Shown one piece after another: positions 36,856-45,559 of a DNA stretch of 64,000 nt. Numbering within the stretch: the stretch's first letter is position 1; each line of letters starts with the position of its first letter. The stretch covers positions 1,860,001 through 1,924,000 of the forward strand of contig NZ_LT964854.1 in NCBI RefSeq assembly GCF_900240305.1. The letters are read 5' to 3'. Under the pieces are notes generated by a model. That model saw only the letters and a list, made by a program, of their open reading frames with translations. It made no database searches and was not told where the DNA came from. The position numbers and the translations under genes were made by a program. This DNA comes from Ottowia massiliensis (GTDB lineage: Bacteria; Pseudomonadota; Gammaproteobacteria; Burkholderiales; Burkholderiaceae_C).

Positions 36856-37488
36856 ATGAGCCTGATTCCCCCCAAAGGCGTCGTTTATGTGGTGGATGAC
36901 GATGACGCCGTGCGCGACTCCGTTCAATGGCTGCTGGAAGGCAAGGGCTACCGCGCCCGCTGCTTTGAATCAGCCGAAGCCTTTCTCAAACGTTACGACC
37001 CCCGCGAAGTAGCCTGCCTGCTGGCTGACGTGCGCATGGACGGCATGAGCGGCCTGGAATTGCAGGACAAACTGGCCGAAAGCCACTCGCCCCTGCCCGT
37101 GGCCATCATCACCGGCCACGCCGACATCGCCCTGGCCGTGGACGCCATGAAAAAAGGCGCGCTGGACTTCGTGCAAAAGCCCTTTTCCGAAGAGCAGCTG
37201 CTGCCCCTGGTCGAACGCCTGCTGGAGCAGGCCCGCGCCTCCTTCGCCCAGCACGCCCAGGCCGCCAACCGCGAAGCCATGCTGGCGCGGCTCACGGGCC
37301 GCGAGGCGCAAGTGCTCGAACGCATCGTCGCGGGCCGCCTGAATAAGCAAATAGCCGACGATTTGGGCATCAGCATCAAAACCGTGGAAGCGCACCGCGC
37401 CAACATCATGGAAAAACTGCACGCCAACACCGTGGCCGACCTGCTCAAAGTGGCGCTGGGCGCCGACGCCCCCAGCCAGGAGCGCTGA
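36856..37488 (+). CDS. FixJ/DctR-family response regulator
   Basis: The 210-residue partner of the kinase. Receiver domain with VVDDDDAVR and phospho-acceptor D58 (LLADVRMDGMSGLEL), conserved T/K switch residues (IITGHAD, FVQKPF), then a LuxR-type helix-turn-helix (LTGREAQVLERIVAGRLNKQIADDLGISIKTVEAHRANI). ATG 36856 lies 4 bp after the kinase stop. No dicarboxylate transporter or other obvious target adjoins it, so the regulon is unknown. Confidence 0.92.
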   Translation: MSLIPPKGVVYVVDDDDAVRDSVQWLLEGKGYRARCFESAEAFLKRYDPREVACLLADVRMDGMSGLELQDKLAESHSPLPVAIITGHADIALAVDAMKKGALDFVQKPFSEEQLLPLVERLLEQARASFAQHAQAANREAMLARLTGREAQVLERIVAGRLNKQIADDLGISIKTVEAHRANIMEKLHANTVADLLKVALGADAPSQER

Positions 37489-37532
37489 GAACCCGCCTGC
37501 ACCCTCCTTCGCAACCCTTCATCCGCCTTCCC

Positions 37533-38399
37533 ATGACCGCCCAACTCATCGACGGCAATGCCCTTGCCGCCCAAATCCGCGCCGAAGTCGCCGGCCGCAC
37601 CGCCGCCCTCAAGGCGCGCGGCATCCAGCCGCACCTGGCCATCATCCTCGTAGGCGACAACCCTGCCAGCCAGGTCTATGTGAAAAGCAAAGCGGCCGAC
37701 AGCGAGCAAACCGGCCTGAAAGCCACGCTCGAGCGCTACCCGGCCAGCCTGCCCGAAAGCGCGCTGCTGGAGCGCATCGCCGCGCTCAATGCCGATGCCG
37801 GCGTGCACGGCATCCTGGTGCAGCTGCCCCTGCCCGCGCACCTGAACGCCAGCCGCGTCATCGAAGCCATTGCCCCGGAAAAAGACGTGGACGGCTTTCA
37901 CATCGCCAGCGCCGGCGCGCTCATGACCGGCCAGCCCGGCTTTCGCCCCTGCACCCCTTATGGCTGCATGAAGATGCTGCAAAGCATCGGCATGAATGAC
38001 CTGCGCGGCAAAAACGCCGTCGTCATCGGCCGCAGCAACATCGTCGGCAAGCCCATGGCCCTCATGCTGCTGGCCGCCAACGCCACCGTCACCGTCTGCC
38101 ACAGCGGCACGGCCAGCCTGGCCGCCTTCACCCGCCAGGCCGATGTGATCGTGGCCGCCGCCGGCCAGCGCAAGGTGCTCACCGCCGACATGGTCAAGCC
38201 CGGCGCCGTCGTCATCGACGTCGGCATGAACCGCGACGAAAACGGCAAGCTCTGCGGCGATGTGGACTTTGAAGGCGTCCGGCAAGTCGCCGGCTGGATC
38301 ACCCCCGTGCCCGGCGGCGTCGGCCCCATGACGCGCGCCATGCTGCTGGTCAACACCATCGAAGCAGCGGAGCGCGCCAGCCAGAGCGCCAGCCGCTGA
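37533..38399 (+). CDS. folD: Bifunctional methylenetetrahydrofolate dehydrogenase/cyclohydrolase
   Basis: The 288-residue enzyme supplies 10-formyl-THF. Catalytic lysine region VYVKSKAADSEQTGLKATLE, GILVQLPLPAHLNASRVIEA, PEKDVDGFH, the nucleotide site IGRSNIVGKPMALMLLAANATVTVCHS and GDVDFEGVRQVAGWITPVPGGVGPMTRAML. Length and motifs are complete. Stands alone after the two-component pair. Confidence 0.97.
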   Translation: MTAQLIDGNALAAQIRAEVAGRTAALKARGIQPHLAIILVGDNPASQVYVKSKAADSEQTGLKATLERYPASLPESALLERIAALNADAGVHGILVQLPLPAHLNASRVIEAIAPEKDVDGFHIASAGALMTGQPGFRPCTPYGCMKMLQSIGMNDLRGKNAVVIGRSNIVGKPMALMLLAANATVTVCHSGTASLAAFTRQADVIVAAAGQRKVLTADMVKPGAVVIDVGMNRDENGKLCGDVDFEGVRQVAGWITPVPGGVGPMTRAMLLVNTIEAAERASQSASR

Positions 38400-38457
38400 A
38401 CCGCCCCAGGCCGGGCAAAAGACCGCTGCAAACGGAAGGAGCAGGCTGCGCCATCTT

Positions 38458-38540
38458 GCTCCTCAACCAATAGCAATACGTCCTAGTGGAATGGGCGCTG
38501 AGCCGCATTTCTGGCCATTCAATTTGCTCCTGTTTTTGAG
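38458..38540 (-). repeat. Dispersed intergenic repeat A, copy 11
   Basis: Reverse orientation: GCTCCTCAACCAATAGCAAT, ACGTCCTAGTGGAATGGGCG, AATTTGCTCCTGTTTTTGAG. Between folD and the convergent transporter gene. Confidence 0.85.
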
Positions 38541-38578
38541 ATTCCAGGGCCAGTCCAGCCCCCACAGGCTCGCCGGTT

Positions 38579-39952
38579 TCATGCGCATCTGCCGCGTCCG
38601 CCTTCGGGCCTGCGGGGCGGGCTGGCTCCGCTTTCGCGGCCCGCCAGCGCCCACGCGCCGCCTGCGCACAGCAAGGCCGCGCTGGCCAGGCACGCGCCGT
38701 AGCCCATGCGCTGGGCCAGCCAGCCGGCAGCCAGGCCGGCGGCGGCGGCAATCAGTGCGTCGGCGCTCTGAAACAGGGTGAAATCCACACCCGGCTGCAA
38801 GGGCGAAGCGGCCTCCATCAGCGCCGAATACAGCGCCACCCACAGGCACCCGGCAGTGGCAAAGAGCAGCCCCGTAAAGACGGTCAGCGCTGTCACGGCC
38901 AGGCTGGCGGGTAAAGCAGCCGGCACGGCAGCGGGCATGGCGGATGGCACGGCGGCTACGGCCATGGCGGTCAGCCCCGCCAGCACGGCGGCCAGTGCCG
39001 CCAGCGCCAGCTGCGCCGCGCGCCAGCCGGGAGCCAGCCGCGTGAGCCAGCCGCCCGCCAGCGCGCCCGCCAGGCCTGCCAGCAGGCTGAATGCGCCCAG
39101 CACCCAGCCCAGCCGCTCCAGCTCCATGCCCGCATCCAGCAGCAGGGGGCCGGGCAGGCCCATGGCCAGCCGCAGTCCGGCCATGCACAGCGCCACGCGC
39201 CACAGGCCCTGCTGCACGGCGGGCCTGCGCAGCGCGTGCAGCAGGCCGGGCCGGTGGGCGGCTGGCCCGCCGTCTGTTTTCGCTGAAGGGCCTGCCGCCG
39301 CATCTGCCGCATTCGCCGCGCATGCCGCCTCTGGCCTGGGCGGCTCGCGCACGGCCAGCAGGGGCAGCGAAAGCAGCGCCATCACGCCCGCCGCGCCCGC
39401 CAGCGCCAGCGGCCATCCCACGGCTTGCGCCGCCAGCAGAAAGCCGCCGCCGCCCAGCATGGCGCCCACGTAGCCGCCGCCCACTTGCGCCACGTTGCCC
39501 CAGCCGCGCTGGCGGCGGGCGAGCTGGTCGATGACAAAGCCGTCACAGGCCACGTCGCCTGCCGATGACACCAGCGCTGCCAGCATGAGCAGCGCCAGCG
39601 CCCACGCGCCGCCTGCCAGCGTGAGCGCGCGGCCTTCGCTGGCCAGGCCCGCTGCGCCCATCGTCAGCAAAAGCAGCGCCAGCGCCCATTGCGTGCCCAG
39701 CAGCAGCGGGCGGGAACGCCGCTCGCGCCGCCCCGGCGGCAGCCGCAGGCGCTCCACCCATGGCGCCCAGACGAATTTCAGCCCCCAGGGCAGCCACCAC
39801 AGCGCCGCCAGGCCCACGGCTTGCAGGGAGGCGCCCGCTTCGCGCAGCAGTGCGGGCAGCGCCTGCGTGGTCATGGCCGTCAGCAGCGTCTGGCTGATGT
39901 AGATGCCCGCAATGGCAGGCAGCAGCAGATGCAATGGAATGTGTGTGGGCAT
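38579..39952 (-). CDS. MFS transporter of the RhtX/FptX-AmpG type (probable siderophore uptake)
   Basis: The 457-residue carrier has about 12 hydrophobic segments. The N-terminal LLPAIAGIYISQTLLTAM, then LAALWWLPWGLKFVWAPWVE, resembles the RhtX/FptX siderophore carriers and the related AmpG permeases. It contains SSAGDVACDGFVIDQLARRQRGWGNVAQVGGGYVG. Its neighbours, a TonB-dependent receptor and an AraC regulator, favour siderophore uptake across the inner membrane over AmpG function; this is inference from context. ATG 39952 was chosen because the upstream frame runs through a repeat A copy. Confidence 0.75.
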   Translation of the reverse strand: MPTHIPLHLLLPAIAGIYISQTLLTAMTTQALPALLREAGASLQAVGLAALWWLPWGLKFVWAPWVERLRLPPGRRERRSRPLLLGTQWALALLLLTMGAAGLASEGRALTLAGGAWALALLMLAALVSSAGDVACDGFVIDQLARRQRGWGNVAQVGGGYVGAMLGGGGFLLAAQAVGWPLALAGAAGVMALLSLPLLAVREPPRPEAACAANAADAAAGPSAKTDGGPAAHRPGLLHALRRPAVQQGLWRVALCMAGLRLAMGLPGPLLLDAGMELERLGWVLGAFSLLAGLAGALAGGWLTRLAPGWRAAQLALAALAAVLAGLTAMAVAAVPSAMPAAVPAALPASLAVTALTVFTGLLFATAGCLWVALYSALMEAASPLQPGVDFTLFQSADALIAAAAGLAAGWLAQRMGYGACLASAALLCAGGAWALAGRESGASPPRRPEGGRGRCA

Positions 39953-40022
39953 GGTCTTGGCTTGCACTTTCAAAAAAGGATTCGGAGCGCCGCTTGTGCG
40001 CCCCGGCCGGGCGCTGGGCTGC

Positions 40023-40106
40023 ATCAAAAACAGGAGCCAATTCAGCGGGCGAAAAAAGCCGTCTGCCGCAGCTTCCACGGGGAGTGCACGCTATTGGAAA
40101 AGGAGC
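40023..40106 (+). repeat. Dispersed intergenic repeat A, copy 12
   Basis: ATCAAAAACAGGAGCCAATT, CTTCCACGGGGAGTGCACGC, TATTGGAAAAGGAGC. The core is more diverged than usual. Between the transporter and receptor genes, both read on the minus strand. Confidence 0.75.
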
Positions 40107-40195
40107 AAATCTGGCGCGCCCCGTGACCCGTTGGCCCGCTGTTGAGCGCGTGAGTTGCGCCGCCTTCGCCGTGCGGCTGGCAGCGGGCCGTCTGC

Positions 40196-42409
40196 TCAGT
40201 ACATGAATTCCACCGACACCCCCGCCGCGCGGCCGGCGGCCAGTTGCGCCAGCGGCAAGCCGCCAAAGGTGAAGCCGTAGTTGCGCACGGTTTTGCCCGT
40301 GAGGTTGCTGACCCAGGCGCGCACTTGCACGGTGGGCGCGGGCTGCCAGGCCAGGGAGGCGTCCAGCAGCGTGTAGCCGCCCTGGCGCAGGGTGTTGGCG
40401 TCGTCAAACCAGTGCGCGCCCACGTAGCGCGCGGCAATTTGCGGGCGCAGCACATGGCGGCCCGCCTGAAAGCGGCCCGTGAGGGTGGCGTTCAGCCCCG
40501 CGCGGGGCGTGTGGGGCACGCGCTTGCCCGCGCAAGCGGTGCAGCCTGCGGCGTAGTAGGCGGTGTAGGTGGCGCGATTGACGAAGCCGCCCGCGCCCAG
40601 CTGCCAGCGCGGCGACAGCGCCCATTGCGCCTGCGCTTCCACGCCGCTGGAGCGGGCGTGGCCTACGTTGCGCAGCACCTGCTGGCCGATTTCGCTGGTG
40701 TATAGCTGCACGTCGCGCGTGCGGATGCGGTAGATGGCAAAGCTGGCCTGCACGCGCGGCGTGTTCAGGCGCACGCCGGCTTCGTAGCTGAGGGCGCGCT
40801 CGCGCCTGAAGCCTTGCGTATCCAGCGGGTTGGACGGAGCGAGGTTGTAGCCGGCCGGTTTGTAGCCCTGCGCCACATTCACGTAGCCGCGCCACTGCGG
40901 GCTGAACTGCCAGCCGGCGGCCAGGCGGGCCTGCCAGGTGTTTTGCGCCTGCCGCGCCGCGCCCGCGAAGGCCGATGCGCCTGCGCCGCCCGCAAAGCGC
41001 GTGCGGCTTTCGTCGCGCGAGAGGCGCACGCCCGCGCCTGCGTCCAGCCGGGGCGTGAGGCGCCATGAGACATCGCCATAGGCGGCCAGCGACTGGCGGT
41101 CGTTGCCCGAGCGCGTGGCGGGCATGGAAACGGGCACAGTGGCCATCGTGAACTGGCTGGCGCGCTGCTGCTGCGCGCGCTGGCGGAACAGGCCGAAAAC
41201 GGCGTCCCACGGGCGCGTGCGCCCCGCTCCATCGCCCGCTTCGCCGCCCAGCGTGGACAGGCGCACTTCCTGCGTGTTCTGCTGCCATTGCTCCGGCTGG
41301 CTGGAGTGATAGGGGCCAATGGGAAAGCCCCGCTCGAAATGCAGGCGCTGGCTGCTGGCGGTGGCCGTCAGCCGCCAGCCGTTGCCTGGGCTGCCCCAAT
41401 CGCGCTGGCCCTGTGCAGCCACGCTGTTGGCGCAGCGGCGCATGTGAAAAAAGCGCCAGGGCGCGGCCACGCGTGCGTCGGCATAGGCCTGGCGGGGGCG
41501 GATGTCGGCAAAGGGCACATACACATCTTGCGGGCCGCTCGTGCATTCGCGCGCGGCCCACGCGCTGGCCTCCCAGGGCTGGCCTTGCGGGGCCAGGCGC
41601 AGGCGAAAGCGCCCCAGGCCGTCTCGTGCGCCGCCCAGGCGGCTTTGCGCCAGCGCGGCGCTGCTCACATCGCCCGGCGCGCTGCGCTTGCTGACCATGG
41701 CCGAGCCATACAGCAGCCCCGGCGACAGCGGCCCCGCCGCCTCGGCCTGCGCCACATGCCCGCCACGGCTGGACAGGCCCGCCAGCAGCGAAAAATAGGG
41801 CGCATCGTCCGGCGTGCGCGTGCTCACGTTCAGCACGCCGCCCAGCGCGCTTTGGCCATACAGCGTGCCTTGCGGCCCCTTGAGCAGCTCCACGCGCGCC
41901 GCGCCCGCCAGCGACTGCGCCGCCATCACGGGCAGCTGCGGCACGCCATCCACATACACCGTCAGCGCGGGGTTGTAGAAGTCTTGCGCCGAAGTCATGC
42001 CCCGCACGGTGAAGATGGGAAACATCACATTGGCGCCGTAGCCCGTGTAAAGCCCCGGCAGCGCCTTGTCCAGCGCCAGCGTGCCGCCCGCGCCCGCATC
42101 GCGCAAAGCCTGCTCGTTCGCCACCGCCGCCGCGCCATTGAAGCGCGCCAGCGGCTGCGCCCGCTTGGACGAGGTAATCACCACTTCCGGCAGAGCGTTT
42201 TCGCTGGCGGCATGGCCGCCGCTGGCCAAAGCGCCATCCGGGCCGTGATTCACGCCGTGATGCGGGCTGCGATCCGGGCGGTGATACGCGCCGCTTTCCG
42301 CGCCGCCAGCTGGCGCGCCAGCCAGCAGCAGGCACGCCGCCGCGCAAGCTGAAACAAGAAAAGGGGCGGCCCCGCCGCGCCGCCAGATGCAGGGTGCTTG
42401 TGCGCGCAT
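40196..42409 (-). CDS. TonB-dependent outer-membrane receptor
   Basis: From ATG 42409 the protein has 737 residues. A signal peptide (FLVSACAAACLLLAGAPAGG) is followed by a His-rich stretch (YHRPDRSPHHGVNHGP), then a TonB-box-like EVVITSSKR and the plug domain (YGANVMFPIFTVRGMTSAQD, VELLKGPQGTLYGQSALGGV). A beta-barrel of repeated aromatic strands follows, ending SVEFMY. ATG 42409 has AAGGAGA at good spacing, unlike the upstream ATG 42427. Siderophore uptake is inferred from the neighbours. A CTACAGK cysteine pair occurs near residue 615. Confidence 0.88.
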   Translation of the reverse strand: MRAQAPCIWRRGGAAPFLVSACAAACLLLAGAPAGGAESGAYHRPDRSPHHGVNHGPDGALASGGHAASENALPEVVITSSKRAQPLARFNGAAAVANEQALRDAGAGGTLALDKALPGLYTGYGANVMFPIFTVRGMTSAQDFYNPALTVYVDGVPQLPVMAAQSLAGAARVELLKGPQGTLYGQSALGGVLNVSTRTPDDAPYFSLLAGLSSRGGHVAQAEAAGPLSPGLLYGSAMVSKRSAPGDVSSAALAQSRLGGARDGLGRFRLRLAPQGQPWEASAWAARECTSGPQDVYVPFADIRPRQAYADARVAAPWRFFHMRRCANSVAAQGQRDWGSPGNGWRLTATASSQRLHFERGFPIGPYHSSQPEQWQQNTQEVRLSTLGGEAGDGAGRTRPWDAVFGLFRQRAQQQRASQFTMATVPVSMPATRSGNDRQSLAAYGDVSWRLTPRLDAGAGVRLSRDESRTRFAGGAGASAFAGAARQAQNTWQARLAAGWQFSPQWRGYVNVAQGYKPAGYNLAPSNPLDTQGFRRERALSYEAGVRLNTPRVQASFAIYRIRTRDVQLYTSEIGQQVLRNVGHARSSGVEAQAQWALSPRWQLGAGGFVNRATYTAYYAAGCTACAGKRVPHTPRAGLNATLTGRFQAGRHVLRPQIAARYVGAHWFDDANTLRQGGYTLLDASLAWQPAPTVQVRAWVSNLTGKTVRNYGFTFGGLPLAQLAAGRAAGVSVEFMY

Positions 42410-42453
42410 CCGAAGTCTCCTTGGCAAATGAAATTTTGTTGAGAGTTCCTGTC

Positions 42454-42466
42454 AATCAAAATCATT
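42454..42466. promoter_or_regulatory. Fur-box-like site between receptor and AraC regulator
   Basis: AATCAAAATCATT matches 11 of 13 positions of the Fur half-site AATGATAATCATT and lies about 45 bp upstream of the receptor start, where Fur would block a divergent promoter. A single site with two mismatches; suggestive only. Confidence 0.35.
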
Positions 42467-42554
42467 GGCCAGCGCCCCTGCGAAAACCGGCGGTTTTCAG
42501 CCGCCGCACGCGGTTCCGGGAATTTTTTGCAGGGCGAGACGGCAAGCTGATGGG

Positions 42555-42637
42555 GCTCCTGAATCCATCGCGTGATGTCCTGATGGAACGGGCGCAAACG
42601 CCGTTTTTTTGTTGGTTGAATTTGCTCCCTTTTCTCA
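42555..42637 (-). repeat. Dispersed intergenic repeat A, copy 13
   Basis: Reverse orientation: GCTCCTGAATCCATCGCGTG, ATGTCCTGATGGAACGGGCG, AATTTGCTCCCTTTTCTCAA. Lies immediately before the AraC start, so it is probably in that gene's leader. Confidence 0.8.
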
Positions 42638-42654
42638 ATACCGAGGCCTTGCCC

Positions 42655-43656
42655 ATGACGACGACGCGCCCTGTTTTGCGGATGGAATCGCTGCTGCGCC
42701 AGCCTGGCTTGCACCTGCCCGAAGAGTGGGCTTGCGGCATGCGGCTGCACGCGCCAGGCACGGGGCTGCGGCTGGCCTGCCTGGATGTGCGCGCCAGCCG
42801 CCCATGGGAGTGCGAGGCGGAAGGCCCGCCTGCCACCAGCCTGTGCGTGTTGCTGGAGGGCCGGATGGAAACCGCCTTGCGCGGCGGCCCCATGCTGCGC
42901 GCAAGCGGCGGCATGTGCGTTTTCATGCACGGCAGCGGCGCGCGCAATGCAGGCTTTCACTGCATGCACGCGCAGCAGCGCCTGCGGCTGGTGGAGATTC
43001 GCCTGACGCCACAGGCGGCGCGGGCGCTCAGGCCCGCGCTGGCCGCGCATTTACCCGGGCATCCGTCTGCGCAAGAGGGCGAGGGCGGCGGCGCTGGCTC
43101 CAGCCTGGCGGCAGCGCATGCCCCGGCGGCGCTGCTGCGCGCGGCGCGCGACATCCTGGCCTGTCCGCTGCCAGACGGCGCAGCACGCGCGCTGTGGCTG
43201 CGCGCCAAGGCGCTGGAAGCGCTGGCCGTGTTCGCCAGCCAGCCGCCCAGCCCTGCCGCGCAGGCGCCCTGCCACGCGCCGGTCCACGCGGCCGATCTGC
43301 CCCGCCTGCGCCGCGCCCATGCCTTGCTGCAACGGCACTGCGGCCAGCCGTGGACGGCCGCCGCGCTGGCGCATGAGGTGGGCCTGAATGAAAAACGGCT
43401 GCAAGCGGGCTTTCAGCATCTGTATGGCCAGAGCGTGCACGCGCGCCTGACGCATTGGCGCATGCAAACCGCCCGCGCCCTGCTGGCAGCGGGCCGCCCC
43501 GTGGCTGAAGTGGCCTGCGCCGTGGGGTTTGCCAGCGCCAGCCATTTCGGCAAAACCTTCCGCCAGCACGCGGGCGCCGCGCCCAAGGCCTGGGCGCTGG
43601 CCAGCGCCCAGCAGGATGAGCGCGAGGCAAGCCGCATAGGCCATTTGCCCGCATGA
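42655..43656 (+). CDS. AraC-family transcriptional regulator (PchR-like)
   Basis: The 333-residue protein has an N-terminal ligand domain (LCVLLEGRMETALRGGPMLR, MCVFMHGSGARNAGFHCMHA) and a C-terminal double helix-turn-helix. The latter contains TAAALAHEVGLNEKRLQAGFQHLYGQSVHA, then EVACAVGFASASHFGKTFRQHAGAAPKAWA. PchR-type regulators sense siderophores and control the adjacent receptor; the divergent placement fits that role. ATG 42655 was taken because the open frame upstream crosses a repeat A copy. Confidence 0.85.
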   Translation: MTTTRPVLRMESLLRQPGLHLPEEWACGMRLHAPGTGLRLACLDVRASRPWECEAEGPPATSLCVLLEGRMETALRGGPMLRASGGMCVFMHGSGARNAGFHCMHAQQRLRLVEIRLTPQAARALRPALAAHLPGHPSAQEGEGGGAGSSLAAAHAPAALLRAARDILACPLPDGAARALWLRAKALEALAVFASQPPSPAAQAPCHAPVHAADLPRLRRAHALLQRHCGQPWTAAALAHEVGLNEKRLQAGFQHLYGQSVHARLTHWRMQTARALLAAGRPVAEVACAVGFASASHFGKTFRQHAGAAPKAWALASAQQDEREASRIGHLPA

Positions 43657-43782
43657 GCGCTTTGGGTGAGGCCGGGCGCGGCATTGGCCGGGCGGCCTTG
43701 ACCGAGCTGTTTCACTGATGGTTTCTGATGACGGCCCGCTCCGGCGCGAAGGCGCGCCTGCGGCTTGCGGCAAGGGGCGCTT

Positions 43783-43799
43783 CCGGAACCGGTTCAGAG
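43783..43799 (+). repeat. Motif B copy (GGAACCGGTTCAGAG)
   Basis: Contains the palindrome GAACCGGTTC. It lies in the 433 bp gap before metH. No cobalamin riboswitch or other element is recognisable there. Confidence 0.5.
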
Positions 43800-44089
43800 T
43801 CCGTTTGAGCCAATCCTCGCCGGGCGGCAAACAGCAAGCCCCGTCTGCGCCTTGCAGCCCATCCCGATCCGCGCTGGGCCGACGCTTGAGCACTCTGCAG
43901 CGTTGCTGCGCCAGCTTTCTTGCGCGCCCTCACGCCCGCTTGCAGGCAGGAGCATGCCGCTTGGCCCAGCCGCCAGCGTTCGGCGGCGGCAAGGCATGGG
44001 CGCGGCTTCGGGCGCAGGCGGCTTCCTAGAATCCGCCCCCTTTGCCTGTTTCCCCGGACCGCTTCCGGTTTTTTCCCCTTGCGCCTGCC

Positions 44090-45136
44090 ATGAACCTGCC
44101 CGCCTACACCCGCGCCCAAGACTTGCCTGCCACTTTGAGCAAGCGCCTGGTCATTCTGGATGGGGCCATGGGCACCATGATTCAGCGCTTCAAGCTGGAC
44201 GAGGCGCAGTACCGGGGCGAGCGCTTCAAAGACTTCGCGCGCGATGTCAAGGGCAACAACGAGCTGCTCTCGCTCACCCGCCCGGATGTGATTGCCGGCA
44301 TTCACGACAAATACCTGGCCGCCGGCGCCGATCTGATTGAAACCAACACCTTCGGCGCCACCAGCATTGCGCAGGAGGACTACGGCATGGCCGATCTGGC
44401 CCGCGAGATGAGCCTGGCCTCTGCCCGGCTGGCGCGCGCCGCGTGCGATCGCCACGCCACGCCCGAACGCCCCCGCTACGTGGCCGGGGCGCTAGGCCCC
44501 ACGCCGCGCACCGCCAGCATCAGCCCCGACGTGAACGACCCGGGCGCGCGCAACATCACGTTCGAGCAGCTGCGCGCCGCTTATCTGGAGCAGGCGCTGG
44601 CGCTGATTGAGGGCGGCGCGGACGTGCTGCTGGTGGAGACCATCTTCGACACGCTCAACGCCAAGGCTGCGCTCTTTGCCATCGAGCAGGCGTTTGACGC
44701 CACGGGCGAGCGCCTGCCCGTCATCATCAGCGGCACCGTCACCGACGCCTCGGGCCGCGTGCTCTCGGGGCAGACCGTCACGGCTTTCTGGCACAGCGTG
44801 CGCCACGCCCGCCCGCTGGCCGTGGGCCTGAACTGCGCGCTGGGCGCGGCGCTCATGCGCCCCTACATCCAGGAGCTGGCCAAGGCTGCGGCCGACACCT
44901 TCATCAGCTGCTACCCCAATGCGGGCCTGCCCAACCCGATGAGCGAAACCGGCTTTGACGAAACGCCGGAAGTCACCAGCCGCCTCGTGCACGAATTTGC
45001 CGCCGAAGGGCTGGTGAACATTGTGGGCGGCTGTTGCGGCACCACGCCCGATCACATCAACGCCATTGCCCGCGCCGTCATGCCGCTGGCGCCGCGCGGC
45101 GTGCAGGCGGCGCGCTTTTACGCGGCGCAGGCGTGA
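44090..45136 (+). CDS. metH: Methionine synthase, homocysteine-binding domain only (split MetH)
   Basis: The 348-residue protein is the N-terminal zinc/homocysteine module of cobalamin-dependent methionine synthase: VILDGAMGTMIQRFKLDEAQ, ADLIETNTFGATSIAQEDYG, and zinc ligands in VGLNCALGAAL and IVGGCCGTTPDHINAIARAV. The full enzyme has about 1,230 residues; the folate, cobalamin and activation domains are not next to it. A split metH is known in Comamonadaceae, where the second part usually adjoins; here a repeat and an unrelated gene follow. ATG 44090 chosen over 44042. Confidence 0.88.
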   Translation: MNLPAYTRAQDLPATLSKRLVILDGAMGTMIQRFKLDEAQYRGERFKDFARDVKGNNELLSLTRPDVIAGIHDKYLAAGADLIETNTFGATSIAQEDYGMADLAREMSLASARLARAACDRHATPERPRYVAGALGPTPRTASISPDVNDPGARNITFEQLRAAYLEQALALIEGGADVLLVETIFDTLNAKAALFAIEQAFDATGERLPVIISGTVTDASGRVLSGQTVTAFWHSVRHARPLAVGLNCALGAALMRPYIQELAKAAADTFISCYPNAGLPNPMSETGFDETPEVTSRLVHEFAAEGLVNIVGGCCGTTPDHINAIARAVMPLAPRGVQAARFYAAQA

Positions 45137-45277
45137 GAGCCTGCTCTCGGGCAGCGTGGTGAACAGGCCCCAGGCAGGCGTCCGCAGGGGCGCGGCCCCG
45201 ATCAGCCCATGCGTGAATGGCGGCCCGCAAGAAGAAGCCGCCTTTCAGGCGTGCGGCCTCCGGCTTCTGTTTTACAG

Positions 45278-45359
45278 CAAAAACAGGAGCGAATTCAAGG
45301 CATTGAAAAGTGGCTTCTGCGCAGATTCCACTAGGACGTATTGCTATGTAAAAAGGAGC
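45278..45359 (+). repeat. Dispersed intergenic repeat A, copy 14
   Basis: CAAAAACAGGAGCGAATTCA, CCACTAGGACGTATTGCTAT, AAAAGGAGC. Close to consensus. The 423 bp gap after metH holds nothing else recognisable. Confidence 0.85.
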
Positions 45360-45559
45360 TGAACAAGGCGGTCTTGCCTTTTGCTTTCATTCCGTCTTCG
45401 TTCTGCCTTTGCGGCGCAGAAAAGCGGCGCCCAAGCCGCGCGGCGCTTCAGCTGCACCTGTCTGCCTGGCGCATTGGGCCGTGCCTGCTTTCCATTCACC
45501 CGCCCGTTTGCCGCCGTGGGCACGCTTGCCGCCGGGGCCTGTCCGTGGCCAGATGGCGG

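Noticed and set aside
43657..44089. Cobalamin riboswitch upstream of metH
   Set aside because: No B12-box-like sequence or long structured leader could be recognised in the 433 bp.
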